Source: Archegozetes longisetosus (Eukaryota > Arthropoda > Arachnida > Sarcoptiformes > Trhypochthoniidae). Taken from it: DNA of 64,000 nucleotides. Below the pieces are notes generated by a model. That model saw nothing but the letters and a program-made list of their open reading frames with translations. It was not told the origin of the DNA and searched no databases. Location of the stretch: the NCBI GenBank assembly GCA_018873245.2, contig JAEMBT020000005.1, positions 1,562,001 to 1,626,000 on the forward strand, given 5' to 3'. Positions 53,601 to 64,000 of the stretch are shown one piece after another; the stretch's first letter is position 1; every line of letters starts with the position of its first letter. Made by a program: the position numbers and the translations under genes.

Positions 53601-56600
53601 ATAATACACACAAGGATAGAAACAAATCGAATGGTACGTTAGAGTAGGTCTAGTGTGACCATCTTCTGACTAAATTGCTTTATGCAAAGCGTAATTGGCA
53701 GGTGTGCGACATGATTGGTAAGGTCATTAAACTACTGTTTCGGATGTTGTTCTCAGCCAGCTATGCAATAAGTTAGTCAATTACAATAGACAATTAAACC
53801 AAAACCGTATTATAATGGCTGGGACACAAGTTTAATCAAACTGAGTGCAATTCAGCATTCGGCAAATTGAACGTAACCCTAGACGATGGCATTGAACAAA
53901 ACAAAAATACCAAAGGATTAGACAGACTAAGCGAGAGAATAGGGTTCTAGATATACATATGTCGTGTTTGCTTAAATTGCATGAAATCTGTTCTTAAATC
54001 TGTTCTTAATGCTCGCAAATCGTTTTAAAGGATCTAAAGTTATTAGTAATGACTGTCAAACTCTAGTATGAACTGAAATAACAATCCATTGTTGAATATG
54101 CGACTAGTTCCTGTGTTGCATTGTTATATTTTCAACTGTTGCGCACATACTATACGAGGACAACTTTTGATTATTATAGTGACGGCTTGATCGCAGCTTT
54201 ATGAATGCATTAATGATTATTTGGTTTTACTTGTTTGATTCCTTATTCTCAAACGCGTTATTGAAATAAAGACTAACTGAAGAGAACGCCTACGCAAGCG
54301 TCAGGTCAAAAGTAAAGGGCAAAACTGGTTTCATCTCGACTGTTGTGTGAGATGAAAAAATTGTTTTGAGAGAATCGACTCGCGAAACATCGCACCCAAA
54401 AACAACATTTTGTTGGTGAAAAATATTCAAACCAAAAGAATATGTCATACATTACACCCTTTATAAGTGTAATCCACGGATCACAAGAATCTTTGCCCTG
54501 TTCTTCAAAATTCCAAAATAAACACTATCTTAAATGAACTGATGTCTTAAGATGCACAAAATGCTGGATTGGTTCCAAAATTACATCTGTCTGTTGGAAA
54601 GGCAGTCTATTTGTATTAAAGCATGAGCTGTCTTGTGCTGTACATCGCACTTATGAACTTGGCTTACATGATAAAATCATCTTATTTCTAGTGAACGCAT
54701 ACTGATCAGCTTTGTATGTAATCATACTCTTTATTTTAGAGCTATGATCCTCAAAGCTATGACTTTGCTAGAACTGTATTTGATAAGAGGAATTACTGAT
54801 TAGTCTAGTGAAACATTGACCTTATAGTTGTCAAACTAATACCTAAACTAATACCTATCACTCTCTGTTGTGTAGCAATAATGCAATAATGCAATAATGC
54901 GCAAAAAAAGGATAGAATATTTGGGTCAAAAGGTTCTTTGCACTGTCTAAATAAGTTCCTTAAGCCAAGGTTGAATAGACAGTAACTACAATTGAAATAA
55001 ATTACCTTAATACCTAATGCTAACTTGTATCAGTATATTGTCTGGACATGTCTATTGAAATTGCGGTGAAATAACGTTTTTGTTAGCAAAAAATGCGTTC
55101 TCTAATACTTCAAAACTAACTTAAATTATCCTTTTTATACAAATGAGTAGAGCTGAAAAACCTGATTTCACCACAACTCCTACTATCGATTGATTTTTCT
55201 ATCAATTTTTTCTAATCATACTGCAGCTCATCACTTGCTGTTGAAAAAGTTCATCAAAAATGCATTACAACTATTAGACGAAAAGTGAGCTATAATTTGA
55301 AGGTAAATGTGACTCAAAGGTAGAAATTATTTTGTCAAATTGAAATATACGACGAAAACATTAACCACTGTACAGGTGTTTTTATCTGTCGACATCCTAA
55401 ACAACATGATATCATATGTAATAATCAGCTAATGATAAGCGTAGTCACTAGTCTCAACATTTTTGCGTTTTCATTTCTAATAGACATTAACCCTTAATGT
55501 AAATAATAACTAACACAATATTACGATAAAAACTGATTACAAAATCATTACTCTCACAATGTCAGTAAAAATATAAAGAAAATATCATAATTTTGGATTA
55601 CTAATCACAAGTGATTCATGCTCTTGTCAAATAGGATATCGATTATTACAATTATAAAAAAACGCTTACAATAATTATGTGAAAACTTGCAAAAGTTTGT
55701 GTCGAGACCTCGTTTTCATACAACTAAGATTTAGAAAAAAAACCAAGTCTGCAAAAGTTTAATAGATTAAAAAGATTGAACTGAATAAAGCAGTGCCAGA
55801 CTAAGGTTTGAAAAAAAACACTACAACATCGCATTTTCAATTAAGGTTCGCATTAATTATCTCTTTTTTGAGTCAATTAAACAAAATCAGAATCAGCAAA
55901 GAAGAAATACTCGAAAAATTAGAATAAATTAAGATAAAAGCAAATAAATGTTTAAAAAACCACATGATTTGCTGCTGGAAGTACAACAATTATAGAAACA
56001 AATTGCACTTTGGGTTTGATAAAGAGCGAACGTCTTCCTTTTTCTTCGTCTCCTCAACAAAACCCATTGATTTAGACAAAGCTAAATCAAAATCTAGTCT
56101 TTCCTGTCTTTTATTTAAAATTGTGAACTACTTACAAATCCTTATTTAAGAATAGATTTGGCTCAATAGTATTAGCTCAGAGCCATAACTAGCAACTCAA
56201 ACTCTAAACACTCAAATCTCAATGAAGAGCTCAGACAAATATGAATTTTGCAAAATCAATACAACCAGATTGCAATCATTCATCAGATCTAGTCTGAAGG
56301 AAATGGATAACACTTTGATTACAGTCTAGGCTTGAACAGGAAAAAAGACCAATAAATGAGAGTCATATGACTTTATCTTAGACTCGCTCATAAGAGTTTT
56401 AGTGCATCTCAAAAGTAAATAAGACACAAATAAGACATTTTCTCGATCCAATCGATTGTATTTCGAACAAATACAAATGAAAGGGTTAGATATTAAGTGA
56501 AAATGTTGGACTTACTGTTCGTGGATATGATTACGAATAATATGCGAGCTTTGCAACAGTTTCATTCTCTCCCAGCCTTCCTCTGTCTTAACCCATACTT

Positions 56601-56637
56601 CTCCTGGTGATCGCCAGTCTCTACCAATAAATGGCAT
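47635..56637 (-). CDS. F-box protein FBXO25/FBXO32 (atrogin-1) homologue
   Basis: Six exons, 56637-56516, 49450-49068, 48698-48523, 48411-48155, 48034-47962 and 47889-47635, give 421 aa. The N-terminus [20 protein letters not shown] is characteristic of FBXO25/32. Next come [20 protein letters not shown] and [11 protein letters not shown], then the F-box ([19 protein letters not shown]), [17 protein letters not shown], and a Cys/His motif, [14 protein letters not shown] with GHPC. The C-terminus PPQAFLKFF resembles the vertebrate PQDFINLF tail; the segment before it is Gln/Asn-rich. Such proteins are substrate receptors of SCF ubiquitin ligases; FBXO32 drives muscle protein breakdown in vertebrates. 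One gene here stands for both vertebrate paralogues. Intron 1 is 7.07 kb, by far the longest in the window. Confidence 0.95.
49451..56515. other. 7-kb first intron of the FBXO gene
   Basis: No nested gene could be supported. It holds a short tandem array of AAAGTCTAACT units (about 50214-50246), a few ATAATGCA units near 54880-54900 and otherwise AT-rich sequence. The open frame 55964-56149 has no recognisable domain. Confidence 0.5.
50214..50246 (+). repeat. Short tandem repeat, 11-bp unit
   Basis: AAAGTCTAACT repeated three times in a row, directly readable, with a partial fourth unit after it. Confidence 0.85.
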
Positions 56638-57608
56638 TATTTAATCTTACTCTTCAACACTGCTAATAAATTGTGTTGAGAAAACTTCAAGTTTAACCGC
56701 AACAAGAGTAAACGATTGCTAATAAATTAGAGACACTTCTTAGAGGTTTATTGATATTTAGATATTTATGTACTGATAGATCGCAAATCGCGTTGTTTTG
56801 GTTTGTTTTGTTTTGAAGGTACAGCTGCTCGCAAGTCAGCTCTCTTTCACTGCTTTTAACTGTTTAAGAGTTGCAGAACTGCTTCTGAGAGTCTGCTCCG
56901 ATCAATGATATTTAGCCATACGTCATGTGATTGCAGTTGAGTTACTATCCAATTATTTTTATTGTTATGTGTAATACTGAAGGCTATATTTGAAACTAAA
57001 TTTTTAAAACAGTTCATTCCTATGTTTAAGAGTTAGTAAGAAGTTTCAAACTAATTTAGACAAAAAAAATAATTGACTTAGCTGAAAAACTTCCAAAAAT
57101 ATTGCTCAGCTATTTATTGCTATTGTTGTAATCACGAGTTAGACTATATGATAAAATCATACGCAATAAACTTCGTAGTAGCAACAACAAATAAGTTTTT
57201 ATTTATATTTTTGACAAGCTTCAGGTTCAATTTTCACATTAAATTCAAGTCTAAATTTTAGAGATTTGTCTTAAGCAAATATAATCAAATGATTTTGTAA
57301 GTCAATTTTAAACATATGTAGATTATCTCGTTTCAAGCAATACATCGATTATTGAAAAGAAATGTTTTCAGAAAAATGTTTCATTAACTATATAGTGCTG
57401 AAAATGCGACTTATGCTTTAAAACATGCAACAAAGAGTTTTAGTTGAATTTGCGACTCAACTTAATGCAAAATCAAATGAAATAAGCGTTTATGACAACT
57501 TCAATACATGTTTAAATAATTTTATAGTCTAATCAAAATGGAGCTCAGCTAATCTAAACCTATATTTCGATGCGAAGTATCTTTACTATTGTCTTTCAAT
57601 CACCTCTA
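56638..57608. other. Intergenic region between FBXO and the orphan gene
   Basis: Holds the presumed FBXO promoter (start codon at 56637) and the 3' flank of the orphan gene. Nothing else recognised. Confidence 0.4.
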
Positions 57609-58526
57609 TTACGAATCTGATTCTTCAGATGATTCGTGAGTTTCAGGAATAACAGATAAACGTTTGGAAATGAGTCCTAACTTTTTGTGCAACATTTCCA
57701 GATTTCCTTTTTCGACAAAATTCAATCTCTTATAGTTAGACAATGACTTTCTGTATCGAAACTTAGATTTTCCAATACTCTTTCTACCAATACTTCTTCT
57801 CTTTTTAGTTGGTTTTAGAGAACTTATTGAATTTATAACTGTTTTCATATGTGTTTCATCTGATGTCTCCTGACTTTCACTGCATTTCATATCAGTTTCA
57901 TTACGTTCTTCACTAATCGGTTCCAATTTGAAAGACTTTGACTTTTTACTTTTGACTGTATACCTCGAGTTAACTTCTTGTGAGTACAATTGCGTCGCTT
58001 TTCTAATACGACTCGAACGCCGAAGAATTGTGTTGTTTTGCAAACTGTTGTCATCTTTATTACTATTATTCACATCAATACCTTTCGAATCCTTCTTTGA
58101 TGTTTGTCTTGGTCTCTTCTTTTTGTTGTCATTATTTTCTTTTAACGAATCCAAATCATTTGAGACATAATCAGATTCTGAGTTTAGATTAGCACAACTC
58201 TCAGAAGGTATTGAATCAATGTCCAGCTGTGGTTCACTTTTATCGTTGAGCTTAGTCTTTGATTGTTTTGGAGCTGCTTTGTTGCCATAACCTAACTCTC
58301 TATCAATAACTTGTTCACCACAATTGCTGTTATTATTATTATCACGTTTAGTCTTACTTTTGGTGGTTTTCTTCTTCAATAACTTGTTATCATTGGTATT
58401 ACTGATAAGATCACTATTAGTATCAATATTTTTATTATTAATAGATTTTAATGTTTTGTTTCTACTCAATCTTCTAATCGATCGCTTGTTTTCATTTGAA
58501 GCGGAATTGCTATTATATTTAGGCAT
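57609..58526 (-). CDS. Uncharacterised basic, low-complexity nuclear-type protein with a KEN box
   Basis: A single open exon of 305 aa with no recognised domain. It is rich in Lys, Arg, Ser and Asn. Residues 10-65 and 135-145 are strongly basic (KKKTTKSKTKR, NKKKRPRQTSKK), typical of nuclear localisation. A KEN triplet at residues 129-131 could be an APC/C degron. Residues 169-176 read RRSSRIRK with a Tyr shortly after, vaguely like basic boxes of chromosomal proteins such as the shugoshin C-terminal motif or the CENP-C motif, but key residues of each are missing. The C-terminus has a second basic block (KKRRSIGRKSIGK), a possible short helix, and an acidic Ser/Glu tail. A palindromic E2F-type site stands about 110 bp upstream. 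Length and codon use make a real gene likely; function unknown. Confidence 0.7.
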   Translation of the reverse strand: MPKYNSNSASNENKRSIRRLSRNKTLKSINNKNIDTNSDLISNTNDNKLLKKKTTKSKTKRDNNNNSNCGEQVIDRELGYGNKAAPKQSKTKLNDKSEPQLDIDSIPSESCANLNSESDYVSNDLDSLKENNDNKKKRPRQTSKKDSKGIDVNNSNKDDNSLQNNTILRRSSRIRKATQLYSQEVNSRYTVKSKKSKSFKLEPISEERNETDMKCSESQETSDETHMKTVINSISSLKPTKKRRSIGRKSIGKSKFRYRKSLSNYKRLNFVEKGNLEMLHKKLGLISKRLSVIPETHESSEESDS

Positions 58527-58612
58527 TTCCGTTTGATTAAAATCAAAGTCAAATTGAAAAGTTAATCATTGAAAAAATAGTTTTCAAATAATAATAAAAC
58601 GGTTTATTTTGA

Positions 58613-58768
58613 ATGGCAGACTGTAAACAAATAGATTTGGCGCCAAATGGTCGTAATACTCGATGCTATGCAAAACCTGTTATCAGCTTTGAATCCATTG
58701 ATCCAACCAAAACACACAAAACCTATTCAAACCGAGCCTACCATATGAGTCATGAAAATTTGATTTAA
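58613..58768 (+). CDS. Possible 51-aa open reading frame
   Basis: ATG at 58613 (context TGAATGG) opens a frame of 51 codons (start MADCKQIDLAPNGRN, end YHMSHENLI) before TAA. It is divergent from the orphan gene, 86 bp away. No homology recognised and frames of this length occur by chance, so this is only a candidate. If it is coding, the E2F-like palindrome at 58636 lies within its codons. Confidence 0.22.
   Translation: MADCKQIDLAPNGRNTRCYAKPVISFESIDPTKTHKTYSNRAYHMSHENLI
58636..58647. promoter_or_regulatory. Palindromic E2F-type site
   Basis: TTTGGCGCCAAA is a perfect 12-bp palindrome and a strong match to the E2F/DP consensus (TTTSSCGC on both strands). In this AT-rich DNA such a GC-centred word is unlikely by chance. 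It lies 110 bp upstream of the start codon of the orphan gene (58526), where a proximal promoter would be. Binding is inferred. Confidence 0.55.
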
Positions 58769-59280
58769 CACTTTCAAACTTGAAGTCACTTCACATGATT
58801 AATACTCTAAGACTGTTGAGAATTAATGTGGAATGACTTGAAGTCTGAACTATAAAACTAAACAATGATTGAATTAAAAGATTAGTAGAAATTAATGTTT
58901 ATTCAGAGCTATTACTAAATAACTAAATTTTATATGAATTATTGACGAATCTATGACTAAATAACTTTATTTAATAACTTGAAACTAATACTTAATACAC
59001 AGACAAATATATAGTTCATTAATAAAAGATTAATTTCTGCTATTTTTGCCTTAAAATAATTACAACTAAAAGAATTATAGTTACAAATAATAAATACTCG
59101 TGTTAAGCTTTAGTTAATTTGAATATAAGATTTTCTTATATTGCATTTTAGGTAGATTTGGTCAAAATGATAGCAAACCATTTTCAATAAACTAACATTT
59201 TCTGATTGGAAAGAGAGCTCGATTAGTAAAACAATTTCAGACATAAATCAAATTTAAAATTAAAGTAGGAATGTGTTGCA
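58769..59280. other. Intergenic region
   Basis: AT-rich; no coding or repeat feature recognised. It includes the 3' flank of the syntaxin gene. Confidence 0.4.
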
Positions 59281-61235
59281 TTATTGGGATATCCATAAGA
59301 TGAATAAAATAAGAAGAACCACCGATGCAAATAAGGTGCTCAATAGACAAGTTTTTCGACGGGCTTTAGCCTGTAATATAACAATAACTTAAGTAAAGCT
59401 TATTCACAATTAATTAAATGACAATTGAAATCATTCTGAGAACTTATTATTATACAGCCAAATTCATTTATATTTGCAAACTTTGCATTGTATTTACAGT
59501 AGGCAGTCCTTTGGTAGCATTTTTCTCAAAACTATTTGCAACGCTATTTCCGATATCAGGTTCATATTCATTCTATGTGATCACTCAACGATCAATAGGG
59601 TACCCAAAGTGTCAAAAATTAATCTAAACTATTGTTTCTCAATTCGATCGATTTAACTTAAATTATTTTAGTAAATATCTATGTTTAATTTGATGTTAAA
59701 AAACACTTAATGAATTTTTGACACTGGGAGTCCTATTGATCGTTAAGTGATTACATACAACGAACATAAGCCTGATGTCGGAAATAGCAATGCGACACTA
59801 GGAAACGAATTTAGCTGTGACATTTAATCGTCGTGTTATTCATGCAATTAATAATCATTTCGTACTACTCTCAATCCAAACAACGGCAATAATAACAGCA
59901 AGAACTATCACAGCAACTATTATCAATATAAGCTTTTTACGTCTCGCACGACTCTATGAAAATAACATAAACAAAAATCAAATCAAACAAAACTTAATAT
60001 TTAAGGGTTAATAATGATTGGTTAAGCTTTAGAACCTGATAATCTCTAGCTTTGGATAATTGTTGAGTTCCTTCATGTACTTGAATAGATGCTGTTTCAA
60101 TGTTAGCCTCAATGCTATCGATCACCTCTCCCTGTTCGTGAATCATTGTTGCCAAGTCTTTGAAGATCTGGTTCACTTCCACAATGTCGGACTCAATTTT
60201 ACGAATTGCTTGTTCGCGATCCCGAAGTTGTTCTAAATCGCATTCTTCTTCAATTTGTAACATCGCCTGAGGCTGCGATTGTGGACTATTTGATTGGAAA
60301 TGATTTGTTCTTAAGATCAATTTTAAACGACTTAAATTGAGTCAAACCTCTGTAAATCGATAAGATTGGAAGGTCCGCGTCCGGATTCATCGAAAGGAGT
60401 CTGTAAAATGGAATCAATTAGGTTTATATTACAAAATACAATAAAGATTAGAACGTACTCCATTTAATCCTGAGTTAGCTCTCGCACGGATTACACTCTC
60501 CTTCTCTTTCTGAGCGGCTGTTCTTTGAATGACTTGGAAGTTTTTAAGTGCTTCTGTAAAGTCACTAGTGAGTCTTTCGCGAAGCATTCGCCTTTGTTTC
60601 TGTATTTCATAAAATCAACCAATTATTCAAACTAATTAATCAATCAATCTTAACTCCAGTACAACACCTGTTCAGAAATATTAGGTGATTGCGGAAGTTG
60701 AGCCAATTCTTTCAAACTGTTGTTAGTATCTCGAGCTAATTGGTTGGTGTAGTGCTGTACTTGATGTCTATTTGATAATTCAATTTATTTAAGTCATGTT
60801 TTATCAAAGCTTTAGAGTAAAAGAACTTATGTTAAAATCTAAATTTTAGTACTTATTAACTAGTCTCTAAGCTTGTCATGAAACTTTAAAAATCTTCAAA
60901 ATTAAAAGACTTCAACAATTGCTGTTAGTACTTGTCTATTATGTAATAAAAATGAACTCCATTCACAACTAAACTAAGGAATACGTACAGTTGTGATCTA
61001 AGATTTTCCGAGTCTTGTGCAGTTCCCAATTGATTAACCATTCGCTGCATTTGATTGACTAAGAAGTGAGGAAAAGTATAATTGGTTTAGATCATGGTTT
61101 CACGATCAAAGCAACAATAATATAAGTACCATTTTGTGAAATTTTTTGGACATTTGCGGCCACCGTTTGGGAGAGACGGGAATATTCATTTTGTTGGTCT
61201 CCTCCCGCAGTCGACTGATATCCACGATAACTCAT
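59281..61235 (-). CDS. Syntaxin 7/12-like Qa-SNARE with two alternative terminal exons
   Basis: Six common exons: 61235-61130, 61058-60989, 60767-60668, 60599-60459, 60400-60348 and 60309-60036 (248 aa). They carry an Habc-type N-terminal bundle, a linker ([18 protein letters not shown]) and the SNARE helix from [16 protein letters not shown] through [17 protein letters not shown] to [10 protein letters not shown], whose central Gln of HEQGE fits a Qa-SNARE. Two terminal exons follow, both starting on a codon boundary behind an AG: 59953-59855 ([20 protein letters not shown]..., 32 aa) and 59370-59281 ([20 protein letters not shown]..., 29 aa). Each encodes a basic juxtamembrane stretch plus one transmembrane segment and its own stop, giving 280 or 277 aa (human STX7 261, STX12 276). 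Family members mediate endosome and lysosome fusion. Confidence 0.93.
59538..59795. repeat. Hairpin MITE between the two alternative syntaxin exons
   Basis: Arms 59538-59623 and 59708-59795 are inverted repeats sharing TATTTCCGA, ATCAGG, AACGATCAATAGG and AGTGTCAAAAATT, around an ~85-bp loop. The total is about 258 bp with no coding capacity. It lies in the 484-bp gap that separates the two terminal exons. Confidence 0.75.
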
Positions 61236-62254
61236 TGTTGGTTTGAAATCTGAATTTATTCAATCTACAGATGACAATAAAAAATAGGTTAAACACAATG
61301 AGAGGCACAAATCAAATGTTTGTGTGTTTGCAATATGTTACGCAACACTAAACGCACTTTTAGTGAGTTTATTCGATAAATTGATTACTATTTAGTTTAT
61401 ACCTTCAAATTATAACTTATAATTTCCTCAATTCTTAACTAAATTAGTCAAATTAGTTGTTTATTTATAAAATTCAAAACACTGTTGGTAATTAAAATAT
61501 AAATTTGTGACTCATTTTATATTTAATATTTATTTTTTATATAATCTACATTTAAACGTCTTAAATACCTACAAATATGAGTTGACATCAGCACTACTCT
61601 AACACTACAATAGCATTAATGGGCGTTTCAATCTGTTGTCAATGGGTACTCTCATGTAATCTTTCCTATTACAATATAAACCATTTACTATGACAACACT
61701 CTTTGTACCTTTTATTCTTTTTACATTTCATTCATATTTCTTGTTGTCAGGTTGAGAATTAAGCAGAAACTAATAAATGTGTAGATTGCCTTATTTGTCT
61801 AATATATTCTCATTGAGAACCACAATTTTGTAATCCTTAGAGAATACTTGCATTTGTATATTAAATTCATAGCTTTAGATTAAAAGCTGCAAATGTTGAA
61901 AGTACAGTAAAACAGTGACCAAATAACACCTAAATAACTTATATCATACATTCTCCATTAAATACTTAACTTTGGAGTAGCTTTCCGTTCAATTATTAAA
62001 GACTTGTCCACTATAATCGTGAAAAAGATTCACAAACAATTTTGAAAATTGACATCAAAACAGATTTTAATTAAAGAATGTAATGCAGTTCACAATTTTT
62101 ATGACACATATTTATCACAATTCAATTAATGCACAATTCAAACACATTCTAGAGAATCATTTAAACAACCGTTTCATTAGTTAAGAAAAATAATAATTTA
62201 TAAATTATTTTAAAAATGAGCTATATCTTAATCAACTTCTCGATTTTCTCTCGA
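61236..62254. other. Intergenic region between syntaxin and PAK1IP1
   Basis: Syntaxin promoter side and PAK1IP1 3' flank; AT-rich, nothing recognised. Confidence 0.4.
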
Positions 62255-64000
62255 CTAAACTTTTTTATTTGCAATTTTTTCCTTTGATTTATTTTTTCTC
62301 TTTTTTGAAACAGTGTTACTATTTTCATCAGAAACACTCAATTCTGATGTTTGGCTCTTGTTTTCGTCGGAATTGTCGTCAGATATCCAAACAGTCAAAC
62401 ATGTTGGTCGACATGTTGTGTCAACAGACGCTAACATTATGGGATCGGTTTCCAACTGAAAAACAAACAGCTTTAGTTTTTCAGAAGCAATTCAATAAGA
62501 AATACCTTTAATAAGTCGAATTCCCAGAGTTTAATAAAACCATCACTAGAAACAGATACGATCCATGTTTTATTTTCTTTGATATTGGGAAAATTGGCCA
62601 CACGTTGAAAAGCCTTTAAACGATTATTGTGGGCATTGAATGTGTGAACAGTACATTTCTTTTTAATGTCGTAAATTTGAATGTCGTTACTATCACCACC
62701 GATAAGAATTATGTCATTCTATCAAATAAAATATTATTTATTAATAATGCTATCAAATAAATTCAAAAGAAATAGACGTTCTTCATCAAAATTAAACTAT
62801 TTGTTAAGGACTTGAAAGCTTAAGCACTACCATCAAGTAATTGATAAAAAGTCATTAAAAAGTCTTAAGTTGACTTTCACTCTTGTTATTATTGTGAATC
62901 ACGCTCACATTTATATTATGTTAAGTTTAGGTCATGTTGAATAAAAGCTAATCGCGATCTATAAACTATTGTTTACTGAACGTGATCTCTAACAATGAGA
63001 TAGGAGTTCACTTTCATATGAGAACTCGATTACTTGGTAACTGCTAGTTTTGATTGTGTACACATGCAGCCATTCAATTTTTATGACAAAAGCAAACCAT
63101 TAGTTACTAAAATTAGTTATGTGATCATAAAATCGAAAACTGAGTATTTAGTGAGAGCTCAGTCGATCAATTAAGAAGTTAAGGCCGATATGTACAAGTC
63201 GAGACTAAAACTGTTTTAAACGTGCAGTTGTGCAATGAGGTTTAAAACGCGTTTCAGGTTTAAAGACTTGAAACTGCTTTAAATAGAGTTGTACATACGG
63301 ACTTGAGAGATCAACTTTAAAGAACCTATGCTATGTTCCTCAATACAATCTCTCGTTTGTAACATATATAAACATCATAAGAGTCTAAGCAATAGCTTAA
63401 AACAACATGACTTCTTTAGCAGAAAGTTAGGCTTCAATGTCAAAATAGAAGATAATGTTGCACCTAAACTAAACTGATTTAACCCAGTCCAGTCCAGCCC
63501 AATCTAGCCTGACATCTCTTCTTACACTTTCAAGTTTTATCTCAAGTATGAGCACTGTTGAAGGATCTATTAAACTTACACTTAAAAAGAGCAGACAATT
63601 AACTCTTTTGCCAAAATCAATGCTGTGAACAATTCCTCCAATGGTGATGTCATAGATATCGATTCTCTTTTCGATGGCAACAGCAAAGAATGTACAACTG
63701 GGAGACCAGAGAACGATATGAGCGACAGTCTTAAGGTTTGTCACATAAGCACATCTGCCTTTTATCAAATTCCAAGTTCTCAATGTCTTGTCCTTAGAAA
63801 CAGATAACAACAACTTTCCGGACGGATGAACACTAATGCAATTGATAGCATCCTTATGGCCGCGTAGGGTCTTTTCGCAGGTCCAATTTCGGGTATCCCA
63901 AATACAAATAGTTCCGTCTTCTGAAGAACTAAATAAGTGACTGTTCTTAAAGAACTCCAAATTAGTAATAGTTCCCGAGTGTTGGATGAGAGTTCCGCAA
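62255..64000 (-). CDS. PAK1IP1: PAK1-interacting protein 1 (MAK11) homologue, 5' end beyond the window
   Basis: Three exons are visible: 64000-63580 (open to the window edge), 62718-62506 and 62455-62255. WD40 units can be read: FSSSEDGTICIWDTRNWTC, LRGHKDAINCISVHPSGKLL with DKTLRTWNLIKGRCA, AHIVLWSPS with KRIDIYD, then IILIGGDSNDIQIYD and IVSVSSDGFIKLWEFD. The order and wording follow PAK1IP1/MAK11, a nucleolar factor in 60S ribosome assembly that in vertebrates also binds PAK1. The C-terminal tail is basic (KKRKNKSKEKIANKKV), as in the family. The N-terminal WD repeats must lie to the right of the window. The intron 62719-63579 contains a small hairpin repeat. Confidence 0.93.
63183..63303. 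repeat. Imperfect hairpin in a PAK1IP1 intron
   Basis: Arms 63183-63220 and 63268-63303 are inverted with mismatches (ATGTACAAGTC against its partner GTTGTACAT, and ACTGTTTTAAA against CTGCTTTAAA). Probably a decayed foldback or MITE. Confidence 0.5.

Noticed and set aside
55964-56149. 61-codon frame in the FBXO intron
   Set aside because: No domain or conservation evidence; wrong strand for the host gene.
58636-58647. The palindrome as a restriction-like chance word
   Set aside because: Kept as a candidate E2F site instead, because its position upstream of a single-exon gene and its GC core in AT-rich DNA make chance less likely, although not excluded.

Overview
This is eukaryotic nuclear DNA from a bilaterian animal. 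It is AT-rich, with many introns of only about 45-100 bp, GT-AG splice sites and closely packed genes on both strands. The gene set (Cdk5, an Olig-family bHLH factor, a paired-like homeobox gene, neurochondrin, FBXO25/32, DHX34, SF3B5, syntaxin 7/12, PAK1IP1, PHYH, FMC1, ECH1, TMEM62) is metazoan. Gene compactness suggests an arthropod, perhaps an acariform mite; that placement is a guess from style, not a proof. Most proteins were rebuilt by joining exons and checking that splice phases and lengths close.

Layout. 0.8-4 kb: ECH1 (-). 5.5-18.3 kb: an ancient tandem duplication of a two-gene module, a retinol-dehydrogenase-like SDR (+) followed by TMEM62 (-). In the left copy only the 5' end of the SDR survives, while TMEM62 is open throughout but has a transposon-altered C-terminus. 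In the right copy the SDR is intact, while TMEM62 carries a 2-nt frameshift. The junction between copies is filled by a stack of DNA transposons (11.86-13.67 kb). 18.5 kb: SF3B5 (+). 22.2-24.4 kb: Olig-family bHLH gene (-). 26.3-32.0 kb: DHX34 (-).

31.5-38.8 kb: a second tandem duplication, covering the 5' end of DHX34, neurochondrin (+) and PHYH (-). Neurochondrin is broken in unit 1 and whole in unit 2; DHX34 is whole from unit 1 and a 5' fragment in unit 2; both PHYH copies are intact. 39.1-40.3 kb: Cdk5 (+). 40.4-44.5 kb: paired-like homeobox gene (-), first exon not found, with FMC1 (+) nested in an intron. 47.6-56.6 kb: FBXO25/32 (-), mostly a 7-kb intron. 57.6-58.5 kb: an orphan basic protein with a KEN box and an upstream palindromic E2F-type site. 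59.3-61.2 kb: a syntaxin 7/12 gene (-) with two alternative terminal exons, each encoding a different membrane anchor. 62.3-64 kb: PAK1IP1 (-), whose 5' end lies beyond the window.

The genes are housekeeping and developmental and do not form one pathway. The most unusual things are the two tandem duplications with reciprocal decay, the nested transposon stack at one duplication junction, and the duplicated transmembrane-anchor exon of the syntaxin. I saw no LTR or other virus-like element, CRISPR array, rRNA or convincing tRNA.
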